Shown: positions 1-6,895, numbered from the stretch's first letter. The stretch is DNA of 6,980 nt from Myxococcales bacterium (GCA_013298325.1 JAAFHJ010000260.1:1-6980); one strand, 5' to 3'. Program-made: numbers and translations. Notes: generated by a model not told the origin, from the letters alone.

Positions 1-218
1 TCTATTCAGACCCGGACCGCGATCCCCGATTTCACGCCGTGACGATTGTCGTTCGATGTGACGTCGCGCCGCCGTCGAAGGGGCCGATCAATTCGCTGGA
101 AATTTTGGAAATACGAGCCTTTTCCGAAGACGAACTCCCCGCTGAGCTCGCGCTTCGGCAGAAAGACATGTTTGAGCAGGCCCGGACGGGAAAGGCCACC
201 GGAGCGACGCTCGAGTAG
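1..218 (+). CDS. Nudix hydrolase, C-terminal fragment (5' end off the window)
   Basis: Reading from base 3 there are 71 sense codons to a TAG at 216-218, with no start needed because the gene enters from the left edge. The fragment opens with YSDPDRDPRFHAVTIVV, the strand region that follows the Nudix box in many ADP-ribose pyrophosphatase-like Nudix enzymes (pattern: s-x-P-x-RDPR-x-H-x-V-T-x-V). It ends with an acidic segment SEDELPAELALRQKDMFEQA, resembling the usual 'deLP..La..h..il' C-terminal helix of these proteins. Such enzymes hydrolyse nucleoside diphosphates linked to another moiety; the substrate cannot be told here because the catalytic Nudix box (GX5EX7REUXEEXGU) lies upstream of base 1. 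The next gene starts 14 or 59 bases downstream, so it may head the same operon. The family call rests on pattern recognition of a short fragment. Confidence 0.72.
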   Translation, partial: YSDPDRDPRFHAVTIVVRCDVAPPSKGPINSLEILEIRAFSEDELPAELALRQKDMFEQARTGKATGATLE

Positions 219-277
219 CCCCTCCCGTTGAAGTGGGCCCCGCCGTCGCGCGCGACAACGCGCTAGGCTCAATTGCC

Positions 278-1648
278 GTGCGCCCGTTCAAGCAGGTCGT
301 CGGTGGTGGGTTGGCGGTCGCCCTCGCGAGCTGCGGGGCACCTGCGGCCACGCAAGCGCCAAAATCTTCTATTTTATTCACTATTTTGCCAGGCTCCGGA
401 GATACGGTGACCGTGGAGGGGGAATTTGTCGGCGTCGATGACGTCTTCCCGGAGCTCGCAACGCTCACCCCAGAACCGCCTCCACGAGGCTGTGCGAACC
501 GCTGTCGCCTCCGCTACACCGTCGCTCCGCGTGCAGTCATCGCTCGCGAAATTCCGCAAGAATCTCAAACGGTTCTGCTCCCGTTCGGGCACCTCCTTGC
601 GTTCCCTCGCGCGCCCGTCGGAACACCGGTCACCGTCACTGTTGCGCCCGAGACGCCTCTCCGCTGCGCGCTTCCGTCGCGCCCGTTCCCGGTAGAAAAG
701 GGGTATGAAACTGGCTTCTGTCTATTCGGCCCCCAAGAGGCGACTGCTCTGGAAAAACCTTCGGAATATGTGACTCTTCATGCCCCACCTGGGCGGCTCA
801 CCCCGGCAAAGACGGCGTGGGCGTCGCATGCTCTTGAAGGGGTTTCACGCTTCTACCAGGGACCGATGATTCGGCCAGAACGGGCGGAAAAACTCGATTT
901 GTTTCTCTGGACCACCGGACGACGGCGCGGTGGCGGTGATGCCGTACTTTTTGGCGAAGTTCACTCACTTGCCGGCGCAAGTGTCGCCCTCTACCTGCGC
1001 GACGACCGGGAGCCCTCTGGGGACGACTGGGTGCTCCCCCACGAGCTCGTCCACCTGGGGATGCCCTCGCTCCCCGCCGACGGTCGCGCGCTGATGGAGG
1101 GGGTGGCGACCTTCTACGAGCCTCAAATTCGCTGCGCTTCTGGCGATCTCGAGGAGGCTGTACTCTACAGGCACCTCGCGCAAGGGCTCCGTCGCGGTGC
1201 CGATGCCCTCCGCCAAGACCGGCAGAATGATTCACGGGGCTGGGGCGACATCGGCTCCCTCTACTGGGGGGGAGCCGCCCTTGTGGCACGTCTGGACGAG
1301 GAGGTTCGTCAAATGGGGAAGCTCTCGAGTTTTCGCGAGGTCCTTGCTGCCGATCATTCGCGCGGCCATGATGCGACGGAGCTCAACACGACGCCGCAGC
1401 TTCTCGAACGATGGAGCAGTTATGCGGGGAGTGACCTGCGGCAGATCTACGAGACATTTGCGCAAGGGGCCCAGGGGAAACACGCGACCGTCGCGCTCTC
1501 GATGACACCCTTTTTGACGCGTTTCGGCCTTCGTGAGGATGGAACGGTGATGGACGAATCGCCCCGCGCTCGCGCAGCACGCATGACCCTTTGTCCGCGC
1601 GGGCCTCGTGACGCCGCTCCCGGCAAATTCGCTGGCGGTCACGAATGA
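278..1648 (+). CDS. Predicted lipoprotein zinc metallopeptidase, gluzincin (M61/M1-like) type
   Basis: From the GTG at 278 this is 456 aa. That start gives a compact lipoprotein signal: basic n-region (RPFK), hydrophobic VVGGGLAVAL and lipobox LASC with Cys19. An in-frame GTG at 233 would add 15 residues without improving the signal; neither start has a clear Shine-Dalgarno. Residues ~20-230 are Pro/Thr/Val-rich with CANRC and look beta-rich, unrecognised. Residues 255-259 read HELVH (an HExxH zinc site), followed by MEGVATFYEP with Glu274 as likely third ligand. Later LYWGGAALVARLDEEVR (from 328) resembles the helix that follows the active site in M61/M1 peptidases, and a helical tail follows. 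The HExxH-to-Glu gap is 14 residues, against 18 in classical M1 enzymes. Inferred role: surface or periplasm-facing, lipid-anchored peptidase; substrate unknown. Its TGA overlaps the yprB start. The gene uses more AT-rich and rare codons than its neighbours, notably at 360-390. A catalytically dead relative is possible. Confidence 0.7.
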   Translation: MRPFKQVVGGGLAVALASCGAPAATQAPKSSILFTILPGSGDTVTVEGEFVGVDDVFPELATLTPEPPPRGCANRCRLRYTVAPRAVIAREIPQESQTVLLPFGHLLAFPRAPVGTPVTVTVAPETPLRCALPSRPFPVEKGYETGFCLFGPQEATALEKPSEYVTLHAPPGRLTPAKTAWASHALEGVSRFYQGPMIRPERAEKLDLFLWTTGRRRGGGDAVLFGEVHSLAGASVALYLRDDREPSGDDWVLPHELVHLGMPSLPADGRALMEGVATFYEPQIRCASGDLEEAVLYRHLAQGLRRGADALRQDRQNDSRGWGDIGSLYWGGAALVARLDEEVRQMGKLSSFREVLAADHSRGHDATELNTTPQLLERWSSYAGSDLRQIYETFAQGAQGKHATVALSMTPFLTRFGLREDGTVMDESPRARAARMTLCPRGPRDAAPGKFAGGHE

Positions 1649-3060
1649 GCTTCGCGAGCAAGCTTGGCCGCGTAAAAATGCCGCCTGCGCCCGCGGCGAC
1701 GGCCGCCACCCGCGAAACGCCCGCCGAAGCGAGCGGCGAGCCGTCGCTCCTCGACGCGCTTCGCGCAAAAATGGATGCGATTTTAGGAACTTCCAGCGAT
1801 CCGAAGACACCACCCGTCGCACGCGCCCAGGATGATCTCCCCTTTGAGCGCCTCGAAACGCCAGCGGGCCCTCTCTATCGACGCACGATACGCGGCACCA
1901 GGAGCGACCGCGTCGGCATCGCCCCCATCGCCCCCGGAGCGACGGCGCGCGCCGATCTACTTGCATTGCTCGCCCTCGATCCTGCGATTGCCTCCTGCGA
2001 CCCGGCCGGCGCCCTCTACCTCGACACGGAGACAACGGGACTCTCCGGCGGTACAGGAACGGTCGCCTTTCTTGTCGGTGTCGCGGTCTGGGAAAGGGAC
2101 GAAGATCCTGGGACGTTTCGTCTTATTGTGGAGCAGTTCCTTCTTAAGAAATTGGGGGAGGAGCGGCCGATTCTCGAGGAGATTGCACGGAGGATTGCGC
2201 AAGCGACCATGCTTGTGACCTTCAACGGAAAAAGCTTCGACCTTCCGCTACTCCGCACACGCTTCCTGATGAATCGTGTGGAACTTCCAAAGGAACCGCC
2301 CCATCTCGACCTGGTACATGTCGCACGTCGTGTGCATGCACCCAAGGGGGCCGCGAAGCGCTCGCTCAAGCTTACCGGCATCGAACAATGGTTGCTCGGC
2401 CTCGAGCGCGTCGGCGATATTCCGGGGTCGGAGGTCGCGGCTGCCTACTTGCATTGGCTTCGCAGCGGCGACGATGAAACCATGAAGGCAGTCGTTGAAC
2501 ACAATCGCCTCGACGTCGCTACCATGGCCGCTCTTGTTGGAATTTACGGAGCCCCATGGTCTCCCGCAGGCGGGGCCTCCCGTGGCGAAGCGCGTCTTTC
2601 CGGGGATGATTTTGCCGGAATTGCTCGCACGCTCAAACGGGCCGGGCGCATCGAAGATGCCTACGCACTGACGGAACATGCGCTCCACGAAGGCGAGTCG
2701 GCGGCCGTGCGCCGTGCGCGCGCCGAGCTCGCAAAAGCGATGCATCTTCGAGATGTTGCGCTGCTCGACTTCGAAACGCTCCTTGCCAACCTTGACGCGG
2801 CGGCGCGGAACGGCGACGCGGGAGATGCGCTGCGGCTCGAACTCGCCAAGCTCTACGAGCACCACCGTCGCGACGCCTCCCAGGCGCTCGCGATGGCAAG
2901 CGGCGGAACCGGGGAGGGGCCAGAAGCGGAACAAAAACGAAGGGAACGCCTCCTTCGCAAGGCCGCTGCGTCTCCCGACCTCGCCACTCGCCGCGCCCCG
3001 GATGCCCTCGACGGCCAGACCTCGCTCTTCGGTGCGCCCGTCGTACGCAAACGGAAGTGA
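1645..3060 (+). CDS. yprB: YprB/MrfB-family DEDD 3'-5' exonuclease with TPR-like C-terminus
   Basis: 471 aa. The ATG overlaps the previous stop (ATGA), suggesting translational coupling; the N-terminus MSFASKLGRVK resembles the start of Bacillus YprB. An RNase H-fold exonuclease domain spans about residues 120-300. Exo I is LDTETTG (Asp127, Glu129), followed by GGTGTVAFLVG. Exo II is FNGKSFDLPLL (Asp199), and HLDLVHVARR follows. Exo III is EHNRLD (His286, Asp290). These are the four acidic metal ligands of the DEDD superfamily, all intact; the EHNRLDV form is usual in this family. Residues ~320-425 are Ala/Leu/Arg-rich helical repeats of TPR type, also typical of it. In Bacillus subtilis YprB is MrfB, which works with the helicase MrfA (YprA) in repair of mitomycin C damage. 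No helicase gene lies in this window, so the repair role is an inference from homology. leuS starts 15 bases downstream. Confidence 0.9.
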   Translation: MSFASKLGRVKMPPAPAATAATRETPAEASGEPSLLDALRAKMDAILGTSSDPKTPPVARAQDDLPFERLETPAGPLYRRTIRGTRSDRVGIAPIAPGATARADLLALLALDPAIASCDPAGALYLDTETTGLSGGTGTVAFLVGVAVWERDEDPGTFRLIVEQFLLKKLGEERPILEEIARRIAQATMLVTFNGKSFDLPLLRTRFLMNRVELPKEPPHLDLVHVARRVHAPKGAAKRSLKLTGIEQWLLGLERVGDIPGSEVAAAYLHWLRSGDDETMKAVVEHNRLDVATMAALVGIYGAPWSPAGGASRGEARLSGDDFAGIARTLKRAGRIEDAYALTEHALHEGESAAVRRARAELAKAMHLRDVALLDFETLLANLDAAARNGDAGDALRLELAKLYEHHRRDASQALAMASGGTGEGPEAEQKRRERLLRKAAASPDLATRRAPDALDGQTSLFGAPVVRKRK

Positions 3061-3075
3061 AGGGGGACTCGGGAT

Positions 3076-5790
3076 GTGGTAGCCGCGCTCGGTATGTCTG
3101 AGCGCGAGATCGAGCGTTACGAGCCGGCGACCATCGAAGCCAAGTGGCAAAAATATTGGGAGGAGAATCGCACATTTGCGGCGGTTCGCCGTCCCGGCCA
3201 CCCCAAGGCCTACATCCTCGACATGTTCCCGTACCCTTCCGGGGCCGGTCTCCACGTGGGCCATCCGGAAGGCTATACGGCGACCGACATCATGGCGCGT
3301 TTTCGCCGGATGAATGGCTACGACGTCCTCCATCCGATGGGCTGGGACGCGTTCGGCCTCCCCGCGGAACAGTACGCGATCCAGACGGGAACGCACCCGC
3401 GCGTAACGACGCTGAAGAACATTGATACGTTCCGGCGTCAGCTCAAAGCACTTGGGTTTTCCTACGACTGGGACCGCGAAGTCGACACGACGGACGCCGG
3501 CTACGTCAAGTGGACCCAGTGGATTTTCCTCCAGCTTTTTAAGAAGGGGCTCGCCTTCCAGGACGAGATTCCGGTCAATTGGTGCGCTGAGCTCGGCACC
3601 GTTCTCGCCAATGAAGAGGTCATTGATGGGAAGAGCGAGCGCGGCGGCTATCCGGTCAAGCGCGTTCCGCTTCGCCAGTGGATGCTCCGTATCACTTCCT
3701 ACGCCGACCGCCTCGATAGCGAGCTTGACGCCAGCCTCGATTGGCCGGAGACCCGTGAAAAGCAGCGCCACTGGATCGGCCGAAGCGAAGGGGCGGAAGC
3801 GACCTTCGCGGTGGACGGCGATCCGTCGGCGAAGATCACGGTGTTTACGACGCGGGTCGACACGCTGCCGGGCGTCTCCTACGTGGTCGTCGCCCCCGAG
3901 CACCCGCTGCTCGACGCGCTCACGACGGCCGCTCAAAAGTCGGCCGTCGACGCGTATGTGCAAGTTGCACGGAATAAGTCCGACCGCGACCGCACCGATG
4001 CTTCCAAGGAAAAATCAGGGGTTCCGACCGGATCGTTCGCCATCAATCCGATCAACGGAGACAAAGTTCCGGTCTGGGTCGCCGACTACGTGATCGGAAC
4101 TTACGGAACCGGGGCGGTGATGGGCGTCCCCGCCCACGACGACCGTGACCACGCTTTCGCGCGGAAATACGGCCTCCCGATCACGCAAGTGGTCTCCCCC
4201 GTGGACGGTTCCGCCATCGACGTGGCCGCTGCCGCCTTTACCGACGACGGCGTCGCCTTCCGCCTGCGCACCCACGTCGCAATCGCCGACGGCGTAGCGA
4301 CCGCCGACGTCAAGAAGGCCATCGTTGGCTACCTGGCGGAGAACAGCGCCGGAAAAGCCCGAATTACTTACCGTCTTCGCGATTGGGTCTTCTCCCGCCA
4401 GCGCTATTGGGGCGAGCCGATTCCCGTCTACTTCCCCGTAGATGCCGCCCCCGGCGTCGACCCACGCGCGGACGGTGCGATCTTTGAAGTCCGCTTCGAC
4501 CAGCCGATCGCCGTCGACGAAAGCGAACTGCCGCTGAAGCTCCCCGAACTCGACGACTTCAAACCGGGCGACGACCCCGCCGGCCCGCTCGCGCGCGCGA
4601 AAGACTGGAGATTCTTCCAGAAAGACGGGAAATGGTTCGCCCGCGAGACGAACACCATGCCCCAGTGGGCCGGCTCCTGCTGGTACTACCTCCGCTTCAT
4701 CGATCCGAAGAATGAGACCGAGATCTTCTCCCAGGAGGCCTACGATTCCTGGATGCCGGTCGACCTCTACGTAGGTGGCTCGGAACACGCCGTCCTCCAC
4801 CTTCTCTATGCCCGCTTCTGGCACAAGGCACTGTTCGATATCGGCGTCGTCAAACATCGCGAGCCCTTCATCAAGCTCGTCCACCAGGGGATGATCCTCG
4901 GCGAGATGGAACACCTTGGTTTCAAGGATTCCCAAGGAAATTTCGTCTCTTCGGACCTCGTCGTCGAGAATGCCGAACAGTCGGACACCTACATTAAGCA
5001 GGGCGATCCCGAGAAGGCACTCCTTGCCGTCGTCAAGTTCGACATCGAGAACCTCGAAAAGAAGGGGCAGGGCTTTGTGCTCAAGAGCAACCCGGAAATT
5101 CGGGTACTCAGCCAGTCCCAAAAGATGAGCAAATCGCGCGGGAACGTCATCAATCCCGACGACATCATCAAGAAGTACGGCGCCGATGCGCTCCGCGGCT
5201 ACGAAATGTTCATGGGGCCCCTTGAAGCGGTGAAGCCCTGGCAGACCAATGGCGTGGAGGGCGTGCGCCGCTTCCTCGACCGTGTCTTTGTCGTTGGCAC
5301 CGGAACGATCGGCGGCGACCTTGACGACGAGACCAAGCGGCTCCTCCACAAGACGATTGCGAAGGTCGGCCAGGACATTGAAGCGATGCGCTTCAATACG
5401 GCGATCAGCGCAATGATGATTCTCGTCAAGCACCTCGGCGCGCTTCCGGCAGTTCCGAAGGCGTCCATCGAGTCCTTCGCGCAGATTCTTTCCCCCTTCG
5501 CCCCGCACCTTGCGGAGGAGATCTGGGAGCGTCTTGGCCATAAGACCTCGATTGCACTGTCCTCTTGGCCGACCCACGATCCCGCGCTCCTCGTTGACGC
5601 CGAAGTAGAAATCGCCGTCCAGGTGAATGGCAAAGTCCGGGCAGCGGTAAAGCTCGCTCGCGACGCAAGCGAAGATACTGCGAAAGAAAAAGGGCTCGCC
5701 GAGGCGAAGGTTGCCGAATTCGTGACCGGGAAAACGATCAAGAAGGTCGTCTATGTTCCTGGCCGGATTCTGAACTTCATCGTCGCGTGA
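3076..5790 (+). CDS. leuS: Leucyl-tRNA synthetase
   Basis: Class Ia cytoplasmic aminoacyl-tRNA synthetase that charges tRNA-Leu using ATP. 904 aa from GTG 3076, somewhat longer than the ~860 aa E. coli enzyme. FPYPSGAGLHVGH carries the HIGH signature as HVGH (60-63). The CP1 editing domain shows FTTRVDTLPG (257-266) and GTGAVMGVPAHDDRD, whose Asp355 matches the conserved editing aspartate. RDWVFSRQRYWGEPIP (435-450) and GGSEHAVLHLLYARFW (from 567) follow; KMSKS is at 683-687. About 75 residues of leucine-specific insertion lie just before KMSKS. The anticodon-binding helices and the C-terminal domain with VQVNGKVR (848-855) are complete. The ZN1-region cysteines of E. coli are absent (NWCAELGTVL, then DGKSERGG), as in many bacterial LeuRS. 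GTG 3076 has AAGGGGG at 3059-3065, 10 bases upstream; the alternative ATG 3094 has no evident site but gives a more typical N-terminus (MSEREIERYEP). Confidence 0.98.
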   Translation: MVAALGMSEREIERYEPATIEAKWQKYWEENRTFAAVRRPGHPKAYILDMFPYPSGAGLHVGHPEGYTATDIMARFRRMNGYDVLHPMGWDAFGLPAEQYAIQTGTHPRVTTLKNIDTFRRQLKALGFSYDWDREVDTTDAGYVKWTQWIFLQLFKKGLAFQDEIPVNWCAELGTVLANEEVIDGKSERGGYPVKRVPLRQWMLRITSYADRLDSELDASLDWPETREKQRHWIGRSEGAEATFAVDGDPSAKITVFTTRVDTLPGVSYVVVAPEHPLLDALTTAAQKSAVDAYVQVARNKSDRDRTDASKEKSGVPTGSFAINPINGDKVPVWVADYVIGTYGTGAVMGVPAHDDRDHAFARKYGLPITQVVSPVDGSAIDVAAAAFTDDGVAFRLRTHVAIADGVATADVKKAIVGYLAENSAGKARITYRLRDWVFSRQRYWGEPIPVYFPVDAAPGVDPRADGAIFEVRFDQPIAVDESELPLKLPELDDFKPGDDPAGPLARAKDWRFFQKDGKWFARETNTMPQWAGSCWYYLRFIDPKNETEIFSQEAYDSWMPVDLYVGGSEHAVLHLLYARFWHKALFDIGVVKHREPFIKLVHQGMILGEMEHLGFKDSQGNFVSSDLVVENAEQSDTYIKQGDPEKALLAVVKFDIENLEKKGQGFVLKSNPEIRVLSQSQKMSKSRGNVINPDDIIKKYGADALRGYEMFMGPLEAVKPWQTNGVEGVRRFLDRVFVVGTGTIGGDLDDETKRLLHKTIAKVGQDIEAMRFNTAISAMMILVKHLGALPAVPKASIESFAQILSPFAPHLAEEIWERLGHKTSIALSSWPTHDPALLVDAEVEIAVQVNGKVRAAVKLARDASEDTAKEKGLAEAKVAEFVTGKTIKKVVYVPGRILNFIVA

Positions 5791-6293
5791 GGGGCGGCTT
5801 CACGGCCGCCACCCTCGTTGTCGCCGGGCACGTCGGCTGCGGCTTTACCCCGCTGCATGCCACTTCCGAACGCTCGGCCTGCCCGCCAACGACCGTCGTC
5901 GCCCAGGAAGGGGGGGCCGAAACGGTCGCGGCGGCCCTCGAAGGCGCCCGCCTCGCCATCCGCGAGGAGGGGGCCCGCTGCGGTACCGTGCAAGTCACGA
6001 TCGTACGATCGTCCTACGGAGCGGGCGCGATTGCCGCCGTCGGCGGGTTTCCCCGCGCGCAGTCGACGGAAGTGTTCGCAACCGTCTCCGCGAAATGGCT
6101 GGGGGAGGGGGGACATCCGGAGGAACTCGCGCCGGTAACCGTCGTCGTGCCGGTGCCAAGCACATCGAACGCTCGTACGGCGACGCTTGGAGAGGCTTCC
6201 GCGATGGCGCAGGCCGCCTTCGAAGCGGGCCGCCGCGCAACCCTCCGAGCTCTCGGCCACCCGGTCGCGGGCGACGCCATCGATAACCAATAG
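5787..6293 (+). CDS. lptE: Putative LptE-like LPS-assembly lipoprotein
   Basis: 168 aa; its GTG overlaps the leuS stop (GTGA), so translation is probably coupled. The short N-terminus MRGGFTAATLVVAGHVG leads to Cys18 followed by GFTPLHA. This CGF-x-PL(Y/H) start of the mature protein is like proteobacterial LptE proteins. The position directly after leuS is the classical place of lptE (rlpB) in enterobacteria, and the length fits. The body has an amphipathic helix (ETVAAALEGARLAIREEG), a strand-like VQVTIVRSSYG, then RAQSTEVFATVSAKW and a C-terminal helix MAQAAFEAGRRATLRAL, compatible with the two-helix, four-strand LptE fold. LptE plugs the LptD barrel and helps place lipopolysaccharide in the outer leaflet. 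Weak points: the lipobox is HVGC, with His where Leu/Val/Ile is usual, and sequence identity to known LptE is low by eye. Otherwise it is an unknown small lipoprotein. Confidence 0.55.
   Translation: MRGGFTAATLVVAGHVGCGFTPLHATSERSACPPTTVVAQEGGAETVAAALEGARLAIREEGARCGTVQVTIVRSSYGAGAIAAVGGFPRAQSTEVFATVSAKWLGEGGHPEELAPVTVVVPVPSTSNARTATLGEASAMAQAAFEAGRRATLRALGHPVAGDAIDNQ
5997..6012. repeat. 16-bp perfect palindrome inside the lptE candidate
   Basis: ACGATCGTACGATCGT equals its own reverse complement and is also two tandem copies of ACGATCGT. It lies in codons for VTIVRSS. It may simply be a codon-level coincidence in GC-rich DNA, or a protein-binding or modification-prone site; nothing else in the sequence decides this. 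Confidence 0.6.
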
Positions 6294-6329
6294 CGGTCGT
6301 TGCTGAATATCGTCGTCCCCGGCGCCGTC

Positions 6330-6338
6330 TGCTACCTT
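6330..6338 (+). promoter_or_regulatory. Possible extended -10 promoter for the cysteine-rich lipoprotein
   Basis: TGCTACCTT fits a TGn extended -10 followed by TACCTT (T, A and the final T of TATAAT). No convincing -35 box sits 16-18 bases upstream. It lies in the 101-base gap before the gene at 6395, where a separate promoter is expected, and would place the transcript start near 6345. The call rests on position and a short motif only. Confidence 0.25.
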
Positions 6339-6349
6339 CTGGTTCCAGC

Positions 6350-6378
6350 CGGAGGGAATCTTCCTCCGCCATCTTTTT
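6350..6378 (+). other. Hairpin and short T-run in the 5' leader of the lipoprotein gene
   Basis: Bases 6350-6357 (CGGAGGGA) pair with 6361-6368 (TTCCTCCG) in an 8-bp stem with one G-U pair and a 3-base loop; five bases later comes TTTTT (6374-6378). It could be a weak terminator ending the leuS-lptE transcript. If transcription starts near 6345 it would instead be a stem at the very 5' end of the lipoprotein mRNA, which can stabilise messages. The gap between stem and T-run makes a strong terminator unlikely. Confidence 0.35.
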
Positions 6379-6380
6379 CG

Positions 6381-6385
6381 AGGAG
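6381..6385 (+). promoter_or_regulatory. Shine-Dalgarno site of the cysteine-rich lipoprotein
   Basis: AGGAG (GAGGAG from 6380) lies 9 bases before the ATG at 6395. It is the clearest ribosome-binding site in the window and fixes this start, in contrast to the coupled or weakly led genes upstream. Confidence 0.8.
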
Positions 6386-6394
6386 ACTAACCCC

Positions 6395-6883
6395 ATGAAG
6401 GCAGCACATATTTTCGCGCCGATCGCTCTCGCGACTGGCCTCGCAATTGCCGGCCTCGCCGGCTGCGAAATCGTCGTCGATGACGGGAGCGGCACCGACG
6501 ATGCGTCGATTGCCACCGACAGCGGCGCCGACGGCTCGACCGCGGACGGCGGGCGAGTCTGTTCCGCGGAAATCGGCGCCGGCGCCATCGGCGCCACCTG
6601 CAATACGTGCACGAAGGCCCAGTGCTGTACGCCAATTGAAGCGTGCGCGAAAGACCTCAAGGACCAGAGCCAAAACGGCAATACCCAATGCGCCATTTAT
6701 GGCGAATTGCTTCTCGAATGCGCGAAGAACAATCCGAACGACACCGGCAAGCTCAATGCGTGCAAGGCGGACGCGGACGCGGCCTTTGATAGCGCCTACG
6801 GCAACACGGCGAACAACAGCAAGTTCCTCTGGCAATCTTTCATCGACTGCGCGACGACGACCTGTGGCCCTTCCTGCAACTGA
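6395..6883 (+). CDS. Small secreted cysteine-rich lipoprotein, myxobacterial type
   Basis: 162 aa. The signal peptide MKAAHIFAPIALATGLAIAG ends in a textbook lipobox LAGC with Cys24; the next residue is Glu, not Asp, so outer-membrane sorting is expected by the E. coli rule (which may not hold here). Residues ~29-53 form a disordered acidic linker rich in Asp, Ser, Thr, Gly and Ala. Residues 56-161 hold twelve cysteines (56, 69, 72, 77, 78, 84, 99, 109, 123, 152, 157, 161), enough for six disulfides. The arrangement C-x2-C-x4-CC-x5-C, followed by spaced C, C, C and a terminal C-x4-C-x3-C, resembles small cysteine-rich domains that are abundant in myxobacterial secreted proteins. No enzymatic motif is visible and I do not know its function. 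It sits alone between a 101-base gap and a strong terminator, so it is probably transcribed alone. Confidence 0.88.
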   Translation: MKAAHIFAPIALATGLAIAGLAGCEIVVDDGSGTDDASIATDSGADGSTADGGRVCSAEIGAGAIGATCNTCTKAQCCTPIEACAKDLKDQSQNGNTQCAIYGELLLECAKNNPNDTGKLNACKADADAAFDSAYGNTANNSKFLWQSFIDCATTTCGPSCN

Positions 6884-6895
6884 CCCACCAGCACG

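Noticed and set aside
233..277. Longer N-terminus of the peptidase from GTG 233
   Set aside because: It adds 15 residues ahead of an already complete lipoprotein signal and has no ribosome-binding site. It cannot be excluded, but 278 is preferred.
1232..2035. Minus-strand frame of 267 codons across the peptidase/yprB junction
   Set aside because: Arg-rich shadow translation with no domain, opposite two better supported genes that overlap by ATGA.
3061..3093. Leader or T-box-like control upstream of leuS
   Set aside because: Only 15 bases separate yprB from the GTG start; there is no room for a leader and no hairpin or attenuator is visible.
2248..3963. Long open frame on the minus strand (571 codons)
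   Set aside because: It lies opposite yprB and leuS, both with clear family motifs in the plus frames. Long antisense frames are expected in GC-rich coding DNA and this product shows no recognisable domain.
4015..5577. Long open frame on the minus strand (520 codons)
   Set aside because: Entirely antisense to leuS, which is intact. The translation is low-complexity in Val, Gly, Asp and Glu, typical of a mirror frame.
6572..6595. GGCGCC-rich repeat in the cysteine-rich lipoprotein
   Set aside because: ATCGGCGCC occurs twice, but it simply encodes the Ile-Gly-Ala repeats of the linker-to-domain segment in GC-rich codons.
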